Positions 1 through 6,511 of a DNA stretch of 7,301 nt are shown here, in pieces; position 1 is the first letter of the stretch, and each line of letters begins with the position of its first letter. The stretch is from Nitrospirales bacterium (lineage in GTDB: Bacteria; Nitrospirota; Thermodesulfovibrionia; Thermodesulfovibrionales; Dissulfurispiraceae). The stretch is from NCBI GenBank assembly GCA_020846375.1, contig JADLDZ010000326.1:1-7301 (forward strand). Direction: 5' to 3'. The notes under the pieces are model-generated. The model made no database searches, was not told the origin of the DNA, and saw nothing but the letters and a program-made list of their open reading frames with translations. Position numbers and translations under genes: made by a program.

Positions 1-2
1 CG

Positions 3-953
3 GGCAGCGGCGCTGTCCCGCCTTCCGGCGAGGCGCTGCGTGTCCTGCAGATTGCCGCTTCCGCCGAGAAACTTTCGGAGCATCCCCTGGGGCAGGCCAT
101 TGTCAGAAAGGCACGGGAGTACCGTCTTCCCCTCTCCGACCCCTCGGACTTTGTCGCGGTGCCGGGGGGAGGGATCCGCGCGACCGTGGAGATTAGGGAT
201 CCCGACGGGGATTCTCCTGCCGGTACTCCTCAGACCGGCGCGCGCTGCGGAGTTTTCATCGGCAACGAGGGGATGCTCGCCCGGGAGGGGATCGACACCT
301 CTTCGGTGAGGTCCCTTGCCGAACGGATCTCGGCCGCGGCGCAGACTCCCGTCTTTGTCTCCCTCGACGGGCGGGTCAGGGCGGTCTTCCCCATTGCCGA
401 CACCATAAAGTCGGATTCCGCCGAGGCGATCAGGGAGTTACATTCCCTGGGTATTGATGTTATAATGCTTACCGGCGATCACCGGAATACGGCGGAAGCG
501 ATAGCGAAGGAAGTGGGCATCTCGTCTTTTTTTGCGGAAGTCCTGCCGGACAAGAAGGTCGAAGTAGTGAAAAGGATCAAGTCGGAAGGCAAGATCACCG
601 CCATGGTGGGGGACGGTATCAACGACGCCCCGGCCCTTGCCGAAGCCGACGTGGGGATTGCGATCGGCACCGGTACGGATATCGCCATCGAGGCCTCCGA
701 CATCACCCTGATCAAAGGAAACCTGAAGAGCGTGGTGGATGCCATCAGACTGAGCAAGCTGACCATCAGGACGATACGGCAGAATCTTTTCTGGGCGTTC
801 TTCTATAATATCGTCGGCATCCCGGTTGCGGCCGGCCTCCTTCATGTTTTCGGGGGGCCGCTGCTCAATCCGATGATCGCCTCAGCCGCCATGGCCTTCA
901 GCTCGGTGTCGGTAGTCAGCAATTCCCTGCGCCTGAGGGGGAAGAAGTTATAA
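3..953 (+). CDS. copA: Copper-exporting P1B-type ATPase, C-terminal part (5' end outside window)
   Basis: This is the C-terminal 316 residues of a heavy-metal P-type ATPase that uses ATP to pump Cu(+) across the inner membrane. The frame is open from the window edge, so the metal-binding N-terminus, the first six membrane helices, the CPC motif and the phosphorylated DKTGT loop lie upstream. Visible in fragment numbering are the nucleotide-domain SEHPLG motif (His27-Pro28), a PGGG-type loop near residue 54, TGD (157-159), GDGINDAP (203-210) and two C-terminal membrane helices. The helices carry Tyr-Asn (268-269) and MAFSS (297-301), the P1B-1 pattern that selects Cu(+) over Zn(2+), Cd(2+) or Co(2+). 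A hydrophilic stretch of Asp, Gly and Pro around residues 64-80 looks a little longer than in common CopA proteins. The protein ends normally with TAA. Family assignment is very secure; copper specificity is strong. Confidence 0.95.
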   Translation, partial: GSGAVPPSGEALRVLQIAASAEKLSEHPLGQAIVRKAREYRLPLSDPSDFVAVPGGGIRATVEIRDPDGDSPAGTPQTGARCGVFIGNEGMLAREGIDTSSVRSLAERISAAAQTPVFVSLDGRVRAVFPIADTIKSDSAEAIRELHSLGIDVIMLTGDHRNTAEAIAKEVGISSFFAEVLPDKKVEVVKRIKSEGKITAMVGDGINDAPALAEADVGIAIGTGTDIAIEASDITLIKGNLKSVVDAIRLSKLTIRTIRQNLFWAFFYNIVGIPVAAGLLHVFGGPLLNPMIASAAMAFSSVSVVSNSLRLRGKKL

Positions 954-983
954 ACGCGGAACGGAAAGCAGAGCCTGGTTCGT

Positions 984-988
984 GGAGG
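984..988 (+). promoter_or_regulatory. Ribosome binding site favouring the ATG at 994
   Basis: GGAGG lies five bases before ATG 994 and is followed by two more G residues. It overlaps the start of the alternative GTG at 982 and so could not serve that codon. This decides in favour of ATG 994 as the start of the HD-GYP regulator. Confidence 0.6.
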
Positions 989-993
989 GGCCG

Positions 994-2112
994 ATGACCA
1001 GAACGGTGTACGTGGCGGACGACGTTTCGATCAATATAGAGCTGGTGGAGTCCGTTTTCAGGAATGAACCCGACCTCGTCATCAAGAAGGCGGAGCACGG
1101 GAGAGAGCTCCTGGATTCCATAGCGCTGAACGGACTTCCCGACCTGCTGATACTCGACCTCATGATGCCCATCATGGACGGGTTCGATGTCCTCGAAAAA
1201 CTGAGACCCGTGCGGGAGAAAAGCTACTTCCCCATCATCGTCCTTTCCGCCCTCTCCGATAAGCAGAGCATTGTGAAGGCGCTCTCCCTGGGCGCCGACG
1301 ATTACGTGACAAAGCCCTTCTTCGTGGAGGAGCTCAAGGCGCGGGTCAGCAACATGCTCAAGCTGAAGGAGCGCGACGAGTTCCTGAATACCTCCCTCGA
1401 TGTCATGGAGTCGAACCTCCTGGAAAAGCTCCAGATGCTCGAGCACACCCAGATGGAGGTGATCATCAGGCTGGGCAAGGCTGCGGAATTCAGGGATGAC
1501 GAGACCGGGAGGCATATCGAGCGGATTGCCGACTATGTGAACCTCATCACGGATGAGCTGGGGCTGAACAGGGAGCAGCGCATGATGATGCGGTACGCTT
1601 CTCCCATGCACGATGTGGGGAAGATCGGCATCCCCGACGGCGTGCTCCTGAAGCCGGGCAAGCTGAGCGACGATGAGTTCAAGATCATCAAGCTCCACAC
1701 GGTCATCGGCGGGAAGATCCTCGGGGGCACGAGTCTCCCCCTCCTCGAGCTTGCCCGGGAGATTGCCCTTTCCCATCACGAGCGGTGGGACGGGGATGGA
1801 TATCCCCTGCACCTGAAGGGGCATGACATCCCCCTGTCGGGGCGCATCGTTTCCGTCGCCGATGTTTTCGACGCGTTGACATCCGACAGGGTGTACAAGG
1901 CGGCCTGGCCCATCGAGAGGGCGCTGGACTATGTACAGGAGCAGAGGGGAAAGCAGTTCGATCCTGATGTGGTGGACGCCTTCCTCACGATCCAGGATAA
2001 GATTGTCGCTATAAAACAGATAAAGACCGACGGGCCCGCAATGAAGCCGATCATCATGCAGATCATCGACGGGGATATCAGCATCGAGCAGTCCATCGAA
2101 AGATGGAGGTAG
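994..2112 (+). CDS. Response regulator: receiver domain plus HD-GYP c-di-GMP phosphodiesterase
   Basis: A cytosolic response regulator of 372 residues, like RpfG-class proteins, predicted to hydrolyse cyclic di-GMP when its receiver is phosphorylated. The receiver covers about residues 4-120, with the acidic pair Asp9-Asp10, phosphoacceptor Asp55 in LILDLMMP, Ser85 and Lys107 in the TKPF motif. A charged helical linker (about 121-155) leads into the HD-GYP domain (about 156-335). Seen there are ETGRH (Glu170, His174), HDVGKIGIPD (His206, Asp207, Lys210), His235, HHERWDGDGYP (His261, His262, GYP 269-271) and ADVFD (Asp290). These match the ligand set of trinuclear-iron HD-GYP enzymes such as Persephonella PmGH, so the domain should be active. 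A tail of about 40 residues follows. A GTG four codons upstream (982) is an alternative start. The gene begins 40 bases after copA with no terminator seen between them. No kinase gene is adjacent; the nearest is beyond rnj. Confidence 0.95.
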   Translation: MTRTVYVADDVSINIELVESVFRNEPDLVIKKAEHGRELLDSIALNGLPDLLILDLMMPIMDGFDVLEKLRPVREKSYFPIIVLSALSDKQSIVKALSLGADDYVTKPFFVEELKARVSNMLKLKERDEFLNTSLDVMESNLLEKLQMLEHTQMEVIIRLGKAAEFRDDETGRHIERIADYVNLITDELGLNREQRMMMRYASPMHDVGKIGIPDGVLLKPGKLSDDEFKIIKLHTVIGGKILGGTSLPLLELAREIALSHHERWDGDGYPLHLKGHDIPLSGRIVSVADVFDALTSDRVYKAAWPIERALDYVQEQRGKQFDPDVVDAFLTIQDKIVAIKQIKTDGPAMKPIIMQIIDGDISIEQSIERWR

Positions 2113-2176
2113 ACCGACAACGACCTGCCCGCCGCGAATCACCGTCCGTCAGCCGTGAGAACCTGCCCCGTACTGT

Positions 2177-2181
2177 GAGGA
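2177..2181 (+). promoter_or_regulatory. Ribosome binding site of rnj
   Basis: GAGGA ends seven bases before ATG 2189, which is normal spacing, and supports that start. The 76-base gap between the HD-GYP gene and rnj contains no promoter or terminator that I can support. Confidence 0.6.
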
Positions 2182-2188
2182 ATCATTC

Positions 2189-3868
2189 ATGAACAACGAA
2201 TCACCGGTCATCAACAACAGTTCCCTTCAGGTAATCCCCCTCGGCGGTCTCGAAGAGATCGGCCTCAACATGACTCTCTTCCAATCCGGGGAGGACCTGA
2301 TCATTGTCGATGCGGGGCTGATGTTCCCTGAAGAGGATATGCTGGGGGTGGATTTCGTCATCCCCGACTTCACCTATGTTCTCGAAAACAGAGAGAAGGT
2401 GAGGGGAGTCCTCCTTACCCATGGACATGAGGACCACACCGGGGCATTGCCGTTTCTTCTCCGGGAGATCAAAGTCCCCGTCTACGGCACCCCCCTGACC
2501 CTGGCCTTCGTGCAACAGAAGCTGGATGAGCATGAGATCAGGGATATCCCCCTGATCCCGGTGAAGCCGAGGGATGTCGTCACCCTCGGGTGCTTTGCCG
2601 TCGAATTCATCCGGGTGACCCACAGCATTGTGGACGGGGTGGCCCTGGGCATACAAACCCCCCTCGGGAACGTTATCCATACCGGCGATTTCAAGCTCGA
2701 CCCCACCCCGGTGGACGGGGAGCTGATGGATTTCCACAAGTTCTCCGAATACGGGGAGAAGGGGACTCTCCTCCTGCTTTCCGACAGCACCAACGCGGAA
2801 AAGGGGGGGTTCACCTTTTCCGAAAAGGAAGTGAGGAGGGCCTTCGAGGACATCTTCGGCAAAGCGAAGGGGAGGATCATCATCGCCACCTTCGCCTCCA
2901 ATATCCACCGCATCCAGCAGGCCATCGACGTTGCGGTGCAGAACGGAAGGCGGGTCATCATGTGCGGCAAGAGCATGGTCTCCAACGCCCAGATCGCCCT
3001 CGACCTCGGCTATCTGAAGGTGCCGGAAGGAACCTGGGTCCGTCTCGAGGACCTCAAGGACATGGACGACGGGGAAGTGGTGATCATCACCACGGGGAGC
3101 CAGGGGGAGCCCATGAGCGTCCTGTCGCGGATCGCCACCGACGAGCACAAGCAGATACGGGTGAAGGAGGGGGATACCGTCATCCTTTCCGCAAAGGTCA
3201 TCCCCGGCAACGAGCGCTCCATCGGCCGCATCATCAACCACCTGATGAGGCGGGGAGCCGATGTGATCTACGAGAAGGTGTCGGAAATCCATGTGTCGGG
3301 GCACGCCTCCAAGGAGGAGCTCAAGCTGATGATGAACCTGGTGCGGCCCCGCTATTTCATGCCGATACACGGGGAGTACCGGCACCTGCGCTACCATGCG
3401 AAGCTGGCCGAGAAGTCAGGGATCCCCCGGGAAAACATCGTCATCGCCGAGGACGGGATGGTCGTTGAAGTCACCGGGGAGGGAATCGCGAAGAGGGGAA
3501 AGATCAGCTCGGGACGCATCTTTATCGACGGGCGGGATGCGGGCAGCGTGGAGGATATCGTCCTCCGGGACAGGAGAAGGCTCGCCCATGACGGCATTGT
3601 CCTTGTCCTCGTGGGCATAGAGAAGCTCACCAAAAAGATCATCTCGGGGCCGGAAATCATCTCCCGCGGCTTTATCTTCGAGGACGCCTCCCCGGAAGTC
3701 ATCAGCGAGGTAAGGGAGCTGATGTGCAGCACCCTGTCCGGTCTGGGGGAGGATGTCATTTCCGATTCCGCGCTTATCCAGGCGAAGCTCCGGTCCACCC
3801 TCAAGAAATACCTCAGGAACACCATGGACAGGAGGCCGATGATCATGCCGGTGATCATGGAGGTGTAG
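2189..3868 (+). CDS. rnj: Ribonuclease J (metallo-beta-lactamase/beta-CASP RNase)
   Basis: RNase J is a zinc-dependent enzyme with 5'-3' exonuclease and endonuclease activity that takes part in mRNA decay and in rRNA and RNA maturation in the cytoplasm. The protein is 559 residues, very close to the usual family length of about 555, so it is complete. Metal-site motifs are all present: Asp41 in IIVDAG, HGHEDH (78-83), His145 in the VTHS motif and Asp167 in HTGDF. The beta-CASP domain carries SDSTN (198-202), TTGSQGEP (301-308), EIHVSGHAS (His368, His372) and the catalytic-site PIHGEYRH (His394). The last 110 or so residues (about 450-559) form the C-terminal domain typical of RNase J and not found in related CPSF or tRNase Z proteins. 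The gene stands alone between signalling genes, and a link to them is not shown by the sequence. Identification is secure; only the choice of symbol (rnj or rnjA) is arbitrary. Confidence 0.97.
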   Translation: MNNESPVINNSSLQVIPLGGLEEIGLNMTLFQSGEDLIIVDAGLMFPEEDMLGVDFVIPDFTYVLENREKVRGVLLTHGHEDHTGALPFLLREIKVPVYGTPLTLAFVQQKLDEHEIRDIPLIPVKPRDVVTLGCFAVEFIRVTHSIVDGVALGIQTPLGNVIHTGDFKLDPTPVDGELMDFHKFSEYGEKGTLLLLSDSTNAEKGGFTFSEKEVRRAFEDIFGKAKGRIIIATFASNIHRIQQAIDVAVQNGRRVIMCGKSMVSNAQIALDLGYLKVPEGTWVRLEDLKDMDDGEVVIITTGSQGEPMSVLSRIATDEHKQIRVKEGDTVILSAKVIPGNERSIGRIINHLMRRGADVIYEKVSEIHVSGHASKEELKLMMNLVRPRYFMPIHGEYRHLRYHAKLAEKSGIPRENIVIAEDGMVVEVTGEGIAKRGKISSGRIFIDGRDAGSVEDIVLRDRRRLAHDGIVLVLVGIEKLTKKIISGPEIISRGFIFEDASPEVISEVRELMCSTLSGLGEDVISDSALIQAKLRSTLKKYLRNTMDRRPMIMPVIMEV

Positions 3869-3909
3869 GGAGGCCGGACATCACGGGAGGCTCTTTCCGG
3901 CTGCCCTCC
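3869..3909 (+). other. Possible bulged hairpin just after the rnj stop codon
   Basis: GGAGG followed by CCGGA (3869-3878) can pair with TCCGG (3896-3900) and CCTCC (3905-3909), leaving a four-base bulge (3901-3904) and a 17-base loop. That gives ten mostly G-C pairs starting at the base after the stop codon. No run of T follows, so it is not a standard intrinsic terminator; it could protect the 3' end or be chance in GC-rich DNA. Confidence 0.3.
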
Positions 3910-3912
3910 GCT

Positions 3913-3928
3913 TCTCTGCTTGCAGAGA
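3913..3928. repeat. 16-bp dyad over the -35 region of the kinase promoter
   Basis: TCTCTGC and GCAGAGA are perfect inverted copies separated by TT. If transcription starts near 3951, the dyad covers about -38 to -23, the place where a repressor or an activator replacing the -35 element could bind. Read as RNA from rnj it would also form a six-pair stem with a four-base loop, but no T-run follows. Its role is not known. Confidence 0.5.
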
Positions 3929-3936
3929 GAGAAATC

Positions 3937-3945
3937 TGGTATACT
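3937..3945 (+). promoter_or_regulatory. Extended -10 promoter of the histidine kinase operon
   Basis: TGG followed by TATACT forms an extended -10 element of sigma-70 type, with one mismatch to TATAAT. No good -35 box lies at the usual 16-18 base distance; TTGCAG at 3920-3925 is only 14 bases away. Extended -10 promoters often work without a -35. A start six bases after the hexamer is G3951, the first base of the kinase GTG codon. Confidence 0.5.
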
Positions 3946-3950
3946 GTACC

Positions 3951-5189
3951 GTGCGTTTTGAACCGTGTGAGAGACATAGCGACGGGATAGAGCTGCTCCT
4001 TCTGCCGGAGGCACTCCCTTTCCGGGAGAAGCTGCAGAAGGTGGTGGACTCTTTTGCAGAAAGATTCAGGATGGCGAAGTGCTCTCTCATGCTCGTCAAC
4101 CACGATGATCTTACCCTTGAGGTAGTGGCGGCGACAAACCCCGGGATCATCGGCTGCAAAAGGAAACTGTCCGATATCGCTGTCTCGACCATGGCCCTGG
4201 CCGACAATGCTCCTTTTCTTGCCGACGGCAAGAAAAGGGCGCACTTCGCTCCCCTTGAAAGTTCCTCCTATTCCTCCGAGCTCTCCCTCAGCGTTCCTCT
4301 CAGGTATCTCGACCGAAGGCTGGGAGTGATCAATTTCACCGACCCGGAGGAGGGGCAGCCCTTCGCCCCCGGACAGGAGCGGCTGCTCGTCGGGATTGTC
4401 GGGGACCTGGCCCCTTACCTCAATGCCGCGCTGGAGCACGAAAGCTGCAGGACGTCCGCCCGGAGACTGGAGGAAGAAAACAGGCGCTTGCTGCGGCTCG
4501 ACGAGCTGAAAACGAATCTCACCAATTTTATTGTCCATGACCTCAAGGGCCCCCTCAGCACCATCATTGCGAATCTCGACATGCTGTACTCCGGGCCCCT
4601 GACCCCGCAGCAGTCCGAGTGCCTCTCCCTCGCTGTCGAGGACGCCTCCCGGATGGAGAGGATGGTCATGAACATCCTGGACGTTTTGAAGCTGGAAGAA
4701 TCGAAAATAAGGGTCTTCCGGGAGGAGACGGACATCCGCCGCCTGGCGGAGAGGGAAATCTCCTCCTTCAGGAGCGCTGCCGCGCGCAAGAAGGTGGAAA
4801 TCGTCCTCGAAGGGGAGCCTCACCGGTGCGCTGTGGATGAAACCCTCATCGGCAGGACCCTTTCCAATCTTCTTCTCAATGCCGTCGAGCATTCCCCCGA
4901 GGGCTCCCGGGTCACAGTAGCGGTGCGGTACGACGACGCCGGAAGGGAGACGGTCGTCTCCGTCTCCGATCAGGGCGCAGGCATTCCCGGTGCGCTCAGG
5001 GAAAAGGTATTCGACAAATTCTTCCAGGTGCAGGAGGAGGGGCGCCGCCTGAGAAAGGCCACCACCGGCCTTGGCCTTGCCTTCTGCAAGCTCGTGGTAG
5101 CCGCCCATGGCGGCAGGATAGGGGTTGAGGATTCCGGAGAGGGCGGCGCACGGTTTGTCTTCACGCTCCCGGAATTTTTTCAGCCGTAA
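3951..5189 (+). CDS. Soluble GAF-domain sensor histidine kinase
   Basis: A 412-residue sensor kinase without membrane helices or a signal peptide, so it senses a cytosolic cue. An N-terminal GAF domain (about 22-162) is followed by a charged helix (about 165-185), the HisKA dimerisation domain with phosphoacceptor His196 in IVHDLKGPL, and the ATP-binding domain. The latter has N-box Asn310, G1 DQGAGIPG (340-347), the F-box FDKFF (354-358) and G2 GLGLAF (373-378). The ligand of the GAF domain cannot be told. GTG 3951 has no Shine-Dalgarno sequence, but it is the first ATG, GTG or TTG in an open frame and is needed to keep the first GAF helix; ATG 4071 would cut into the domain. The placed promoter predicts a leaderless mRNA. 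It is the first gene of an operon with the receiver-TPR gene, its likely phosphorylation partner. Family certain; start moderately sure. Confidence 0.92.
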   Translation: MRFEPCERHSDGIELLLLPEALPFREKLQKVVDSFAERFRMAKCSLMLVNHDDLTLEVVAATNPGIIGCKRKLSDIAVSTMALADNAPFLADGKKRAHFAPLESSSYSSELSLSVPLRYLDRRLGVINFTDPEEGQPFAPGQERLLVGIVGDLAPYLNAALEHESCRTSARRLEEENRRLLRLDELKTNLTNFIVHDLKGPLSTIIANLDMLYSGPLTPQQSECLSLAVEDASRMERMVMNILDVLKLEESKIRVFREETDIRRLAEREISSFRSAAARKKVEIVLEGEPHRCAVDETLIGRTLSNLLLNAVEHSPEGSRVTVAVRYDDAGRETVVSVSDQGAGIPGALREKVFDKFFQVQEEGRRLRKATTGLGLAFCKLVVAAHGGRIGVEDSGEGGARFVFTLPEFFQP

Positions 5190-5195
5190 AGGAGG
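5188..5195 (+). promoter_or_regulatory. Strong ribosome binding site overlapping the kinase stop codon
   Basis: AAAGGAGG, a near-perfect Shine-Dalgarno sequence, begins within the TAA of the kinase (5187-5189) and ends nine bases before ATG 5205. The overlap suggests that the two genes are translated from one mRNA and may be coupled. It also marks a contrast with the kinase gene, which has no such site. Confidence 0.8.
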
Positions 5196-5204
5196 CGATT
5201 TCCC

Positions 5205-6386
5205 ATGGCGGTCCCCTTGCAGTATCTGAAACTGAACTGTCTGGTGGTGGAGGACGAGTCCACCATGCGAGCCACCCTCAACAATATGCTGACCAGGATG
5301 GGGTTCGTGAATATCGTTACGGCGGAGAACGGGAAGAAGGCTCTCGACCTTATCAGGAGCCGTCCCGTCGATCTGGTGGTGTGCGACGTCAATATGCCCG
5401 AAATCACGGGAGTCGAGCTGTTCAAGACCGTAAAGAAAGACAGGAGGTACGAGCATCTCCTCTTCGTATTCGTCACCGCCGAGGCGACCCGGCAGGTGGT
5501 GGCGAGGGCCGCGGAAGACGGAGGCGAGGCGTACGTTATCAAGCCTTTTGTCATGGCCACACTGGAGGATAAGATCGTGAAGGTGCTCGAAAAGAAGCAT
5601 AAGCCGGACCCGGTCGAAGCGCACCTCAGAAGCTACCGGCTGCATATGGAAGCGAAAGAGCTCCAGCAGGCCGAGGCCGCGCTCTTCCAGGCTGCCGCGA
5701 TCGCCCCCGAGGCCGCGAAGATCCTCTTCGGCCTCGGACAGCTCGCCCACGCCCGTGGAGATCTGAACGGGGCGATAGGGCAGTACAAGGAGGCGATCAC
5801 CAGACACCCCCTCTTCGTGAAAGCGTACAATGCGATGGGAGAGCTGTATGAGGACCTCGGCGATCTCCGGTCCGCCGTCACCTACTACGAGAAGGCGCAT
5901 GAGATCAGTCCCGCCAACACGGAGAGGCTGCTCGCCCTCGTGAGGCTTTTCCATAAAACGGGGGACGGGAAGAAGGCCGAGAGCATCCTCAAGGAGGCTA
6001 TTGCCGATACGAGGCAGGACATCTCCACGTCCGCCCACCTCATGGGGGTGATGTACCTCGCGCAGAACGAGAATGAGAAGGCGCTGGAGATGCTCCGCAA
6101 GGCGTATGAGATGAATCCCGCCGATATCTCTCTCCTGCAGAGCCTTGCTGAAGCGTACCGGAAGACGGGACGTCCGGCAGAGGCACTCGAGACCTATGCG
6201 CACATCATCAGGATAGCTCCCGACAATGCGGATGTCCATTACAGCATCGGGAAAACCTATCTCGAAATGGGAGAAAAGAGCAAGGCCGCCGAGGCCATAA
6301 AGAGGGCCTGGGAGCTGAACCCGTTCTCGAAGGAGATCACCGTTGCGCTCAAGGCTCTTGCACAGCAGGGCGGGTTCTCTCTCTGA
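5205..6386 (+). CDS. Response regulator with receiver domain and seven TPR repeats
   Basis: A 393-residue cytosolic protein with a CheY-like receiver (about 8-130) and no DNA-binding or enzyme domain. Receiver residues are complete: Glu17-Asp18, phosphoacceptor Asp61 in VVCDVNMP, Thr91 and Lys113 in IKPF. The rest is a run of about seven 34-residue tetratricopeptide repeats (starting near 138, 173, 207, 241, 275, 310 and 344), several with the typical Gly-x-x-Tyr, Ala and Pro positions such as AYNAMGELYEDLGD and YEKAHEISP. TPR arrays bind other proteins, so phosphorylation probably controls docking to a partner that is not encoded here. The fourth repeat is the least regular and lacks the usual closing Asn/Ser-Pro. 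The gene lies 15 bases after the kinase and is its most likely phosphoacceptor. REC-TPR proteins are known as an architecture; the specific role of this one is unknown. Confidence 0.92.
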   Translation: MAVPLQYLKLNCLVVEDESTMRATLNNMLTRMGFVNIVTAENGKKALDLIRSRPVDLVVCDVNMPEITGVELFKTVKKDRRYEHLLFVFVTAEATRQVVARAAEDGGEAYVIKPFVMATLEDKIVKVLEKKHKPDPVEAHLRSYRLHMEAKELQQAEAALFQAAAIAPEAAKILFGLGQLAHARGDLNGAIGQYKEAITRHPLFVKAYNAMGELYEDLGDLRSAVTYYEKAHEISPANTERLLALVRLFHKTGDGKKAESILKEAIADTRQDISTSAHLMGVMYLAQNENEKALEMLRKAYEMNPADISLLQSLAEAYRKTGRPAEALETYAHIIRIAPDNADVHYSIGKTYLEMGEKSKAAEAIKRAWELNPFSKEITVALKALAQQGGFSL

Positions 6387-6393
6387 CAGAGAG
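6379..6393. repeat. Dyad at the 3' end of the receiver-TPR gene
   Basis: CTCTCTG and CAGAGAG are perfect inverted copies around one central A; the dyad contains the TGA stop codon. As RNA it forms six pairs with a three-base loop. No T-run follows, so it is not a standard terminator. It shares half-sites TCTCTG and CAGAGA with the dyad at 3913-3928. Confidence 0.45.
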
Positions 6394-6406
6394 CCTATGA
6401 TAGGCT
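6392..6406 (+). other. Small hairpin AGCCTA/TAGGCT downstream of the receiver-TPR gene
   Basis: Six perfect pairs close a TGA loop. It overlaps the preceding dyad by two bases, so the two full stems compete slightly. It is too weak and lacks the T-tract needed to be called a terminator. Its first arm also contains the start of a TATGAT hexamer, which I do not accept as a promoter because no -35 box is near. Confidence 0.35.
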
Positions 6407-6502
6407 GTAAGAGCGACCGCTGTTCAGAGGAGGACGAGACGGCGCATGTCTTTCCCTTTCTCTCCTGCAGGCGCTTCTTTCCGGTTTTTTGCTGATAAAC
6501 AG

Positions 6503-6507
6503 GGAGG
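6503..6507 (+). promoter_or_regulatory. Ribosome binding site for the uppP start at GTG 6512
   Basis: GGAGG, within AGGGAGGTG, lies four bases before GTG 6512. The spacing is short but usable. A rival site, GAGGAGG at 6427-6433, lies 12 bases before ATG 6446, which is rather long. Family alignment from memory favours the GTG. Confidence 0.5.
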
Positions 6508-6511
6508 TGTA

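Noticed and set aside
40..309. Plus-strand open frame of 89 codons near the window start
   Set aside because: It lies out of frame within the copA fragment and reads as arginine- and proline-rich shadow translation.
916..2142. Minus-strand open frame of 408 codons opposite the HD-GYP gene
   Set aside because: Shadow of the HD-GYP regulator with no motif of its own; the coding strand shows full receiver and HD-GYP motifs.
2135..2206. Direct repeat CGAATCACCG at 2135-2144 and 2197-2206
   Set aside because: Only ten bases, one copy in the gap and one in the first codons of rnj; no further copies or known signal, so chance is likely.
2201..3397. Minus-strand open frame of 398 codons opposite rnj
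   Set aside because: Shadow frame created by codon bias; no domain seen, while the plus strand encodes a complete RNase J.
3855..6239. Minus-strand open frame of 794 codons across the kinase and receiver-TPR genes
   Set aside because: It is antisense to two clear genes and crosses their junction. It has no recognisable domain, and its composition (rich in His, Arg, Gly, Leu, Asp) is typical of antisense translation of GC-rich genes.
6396..6401. TATGAT as a -10 box for uppP
   Set aside because: No -35-like hexamer at 16-18 bases upstream and no extended TGn; it lies in a small hairpin.
6464..6490. CCTGCAGG palindrome followed by a six-T run as a terminator
   Set aside because: The palindrome has no loop and is 13 bases from the T-run, so it cannot form a standard terminator hairpin.
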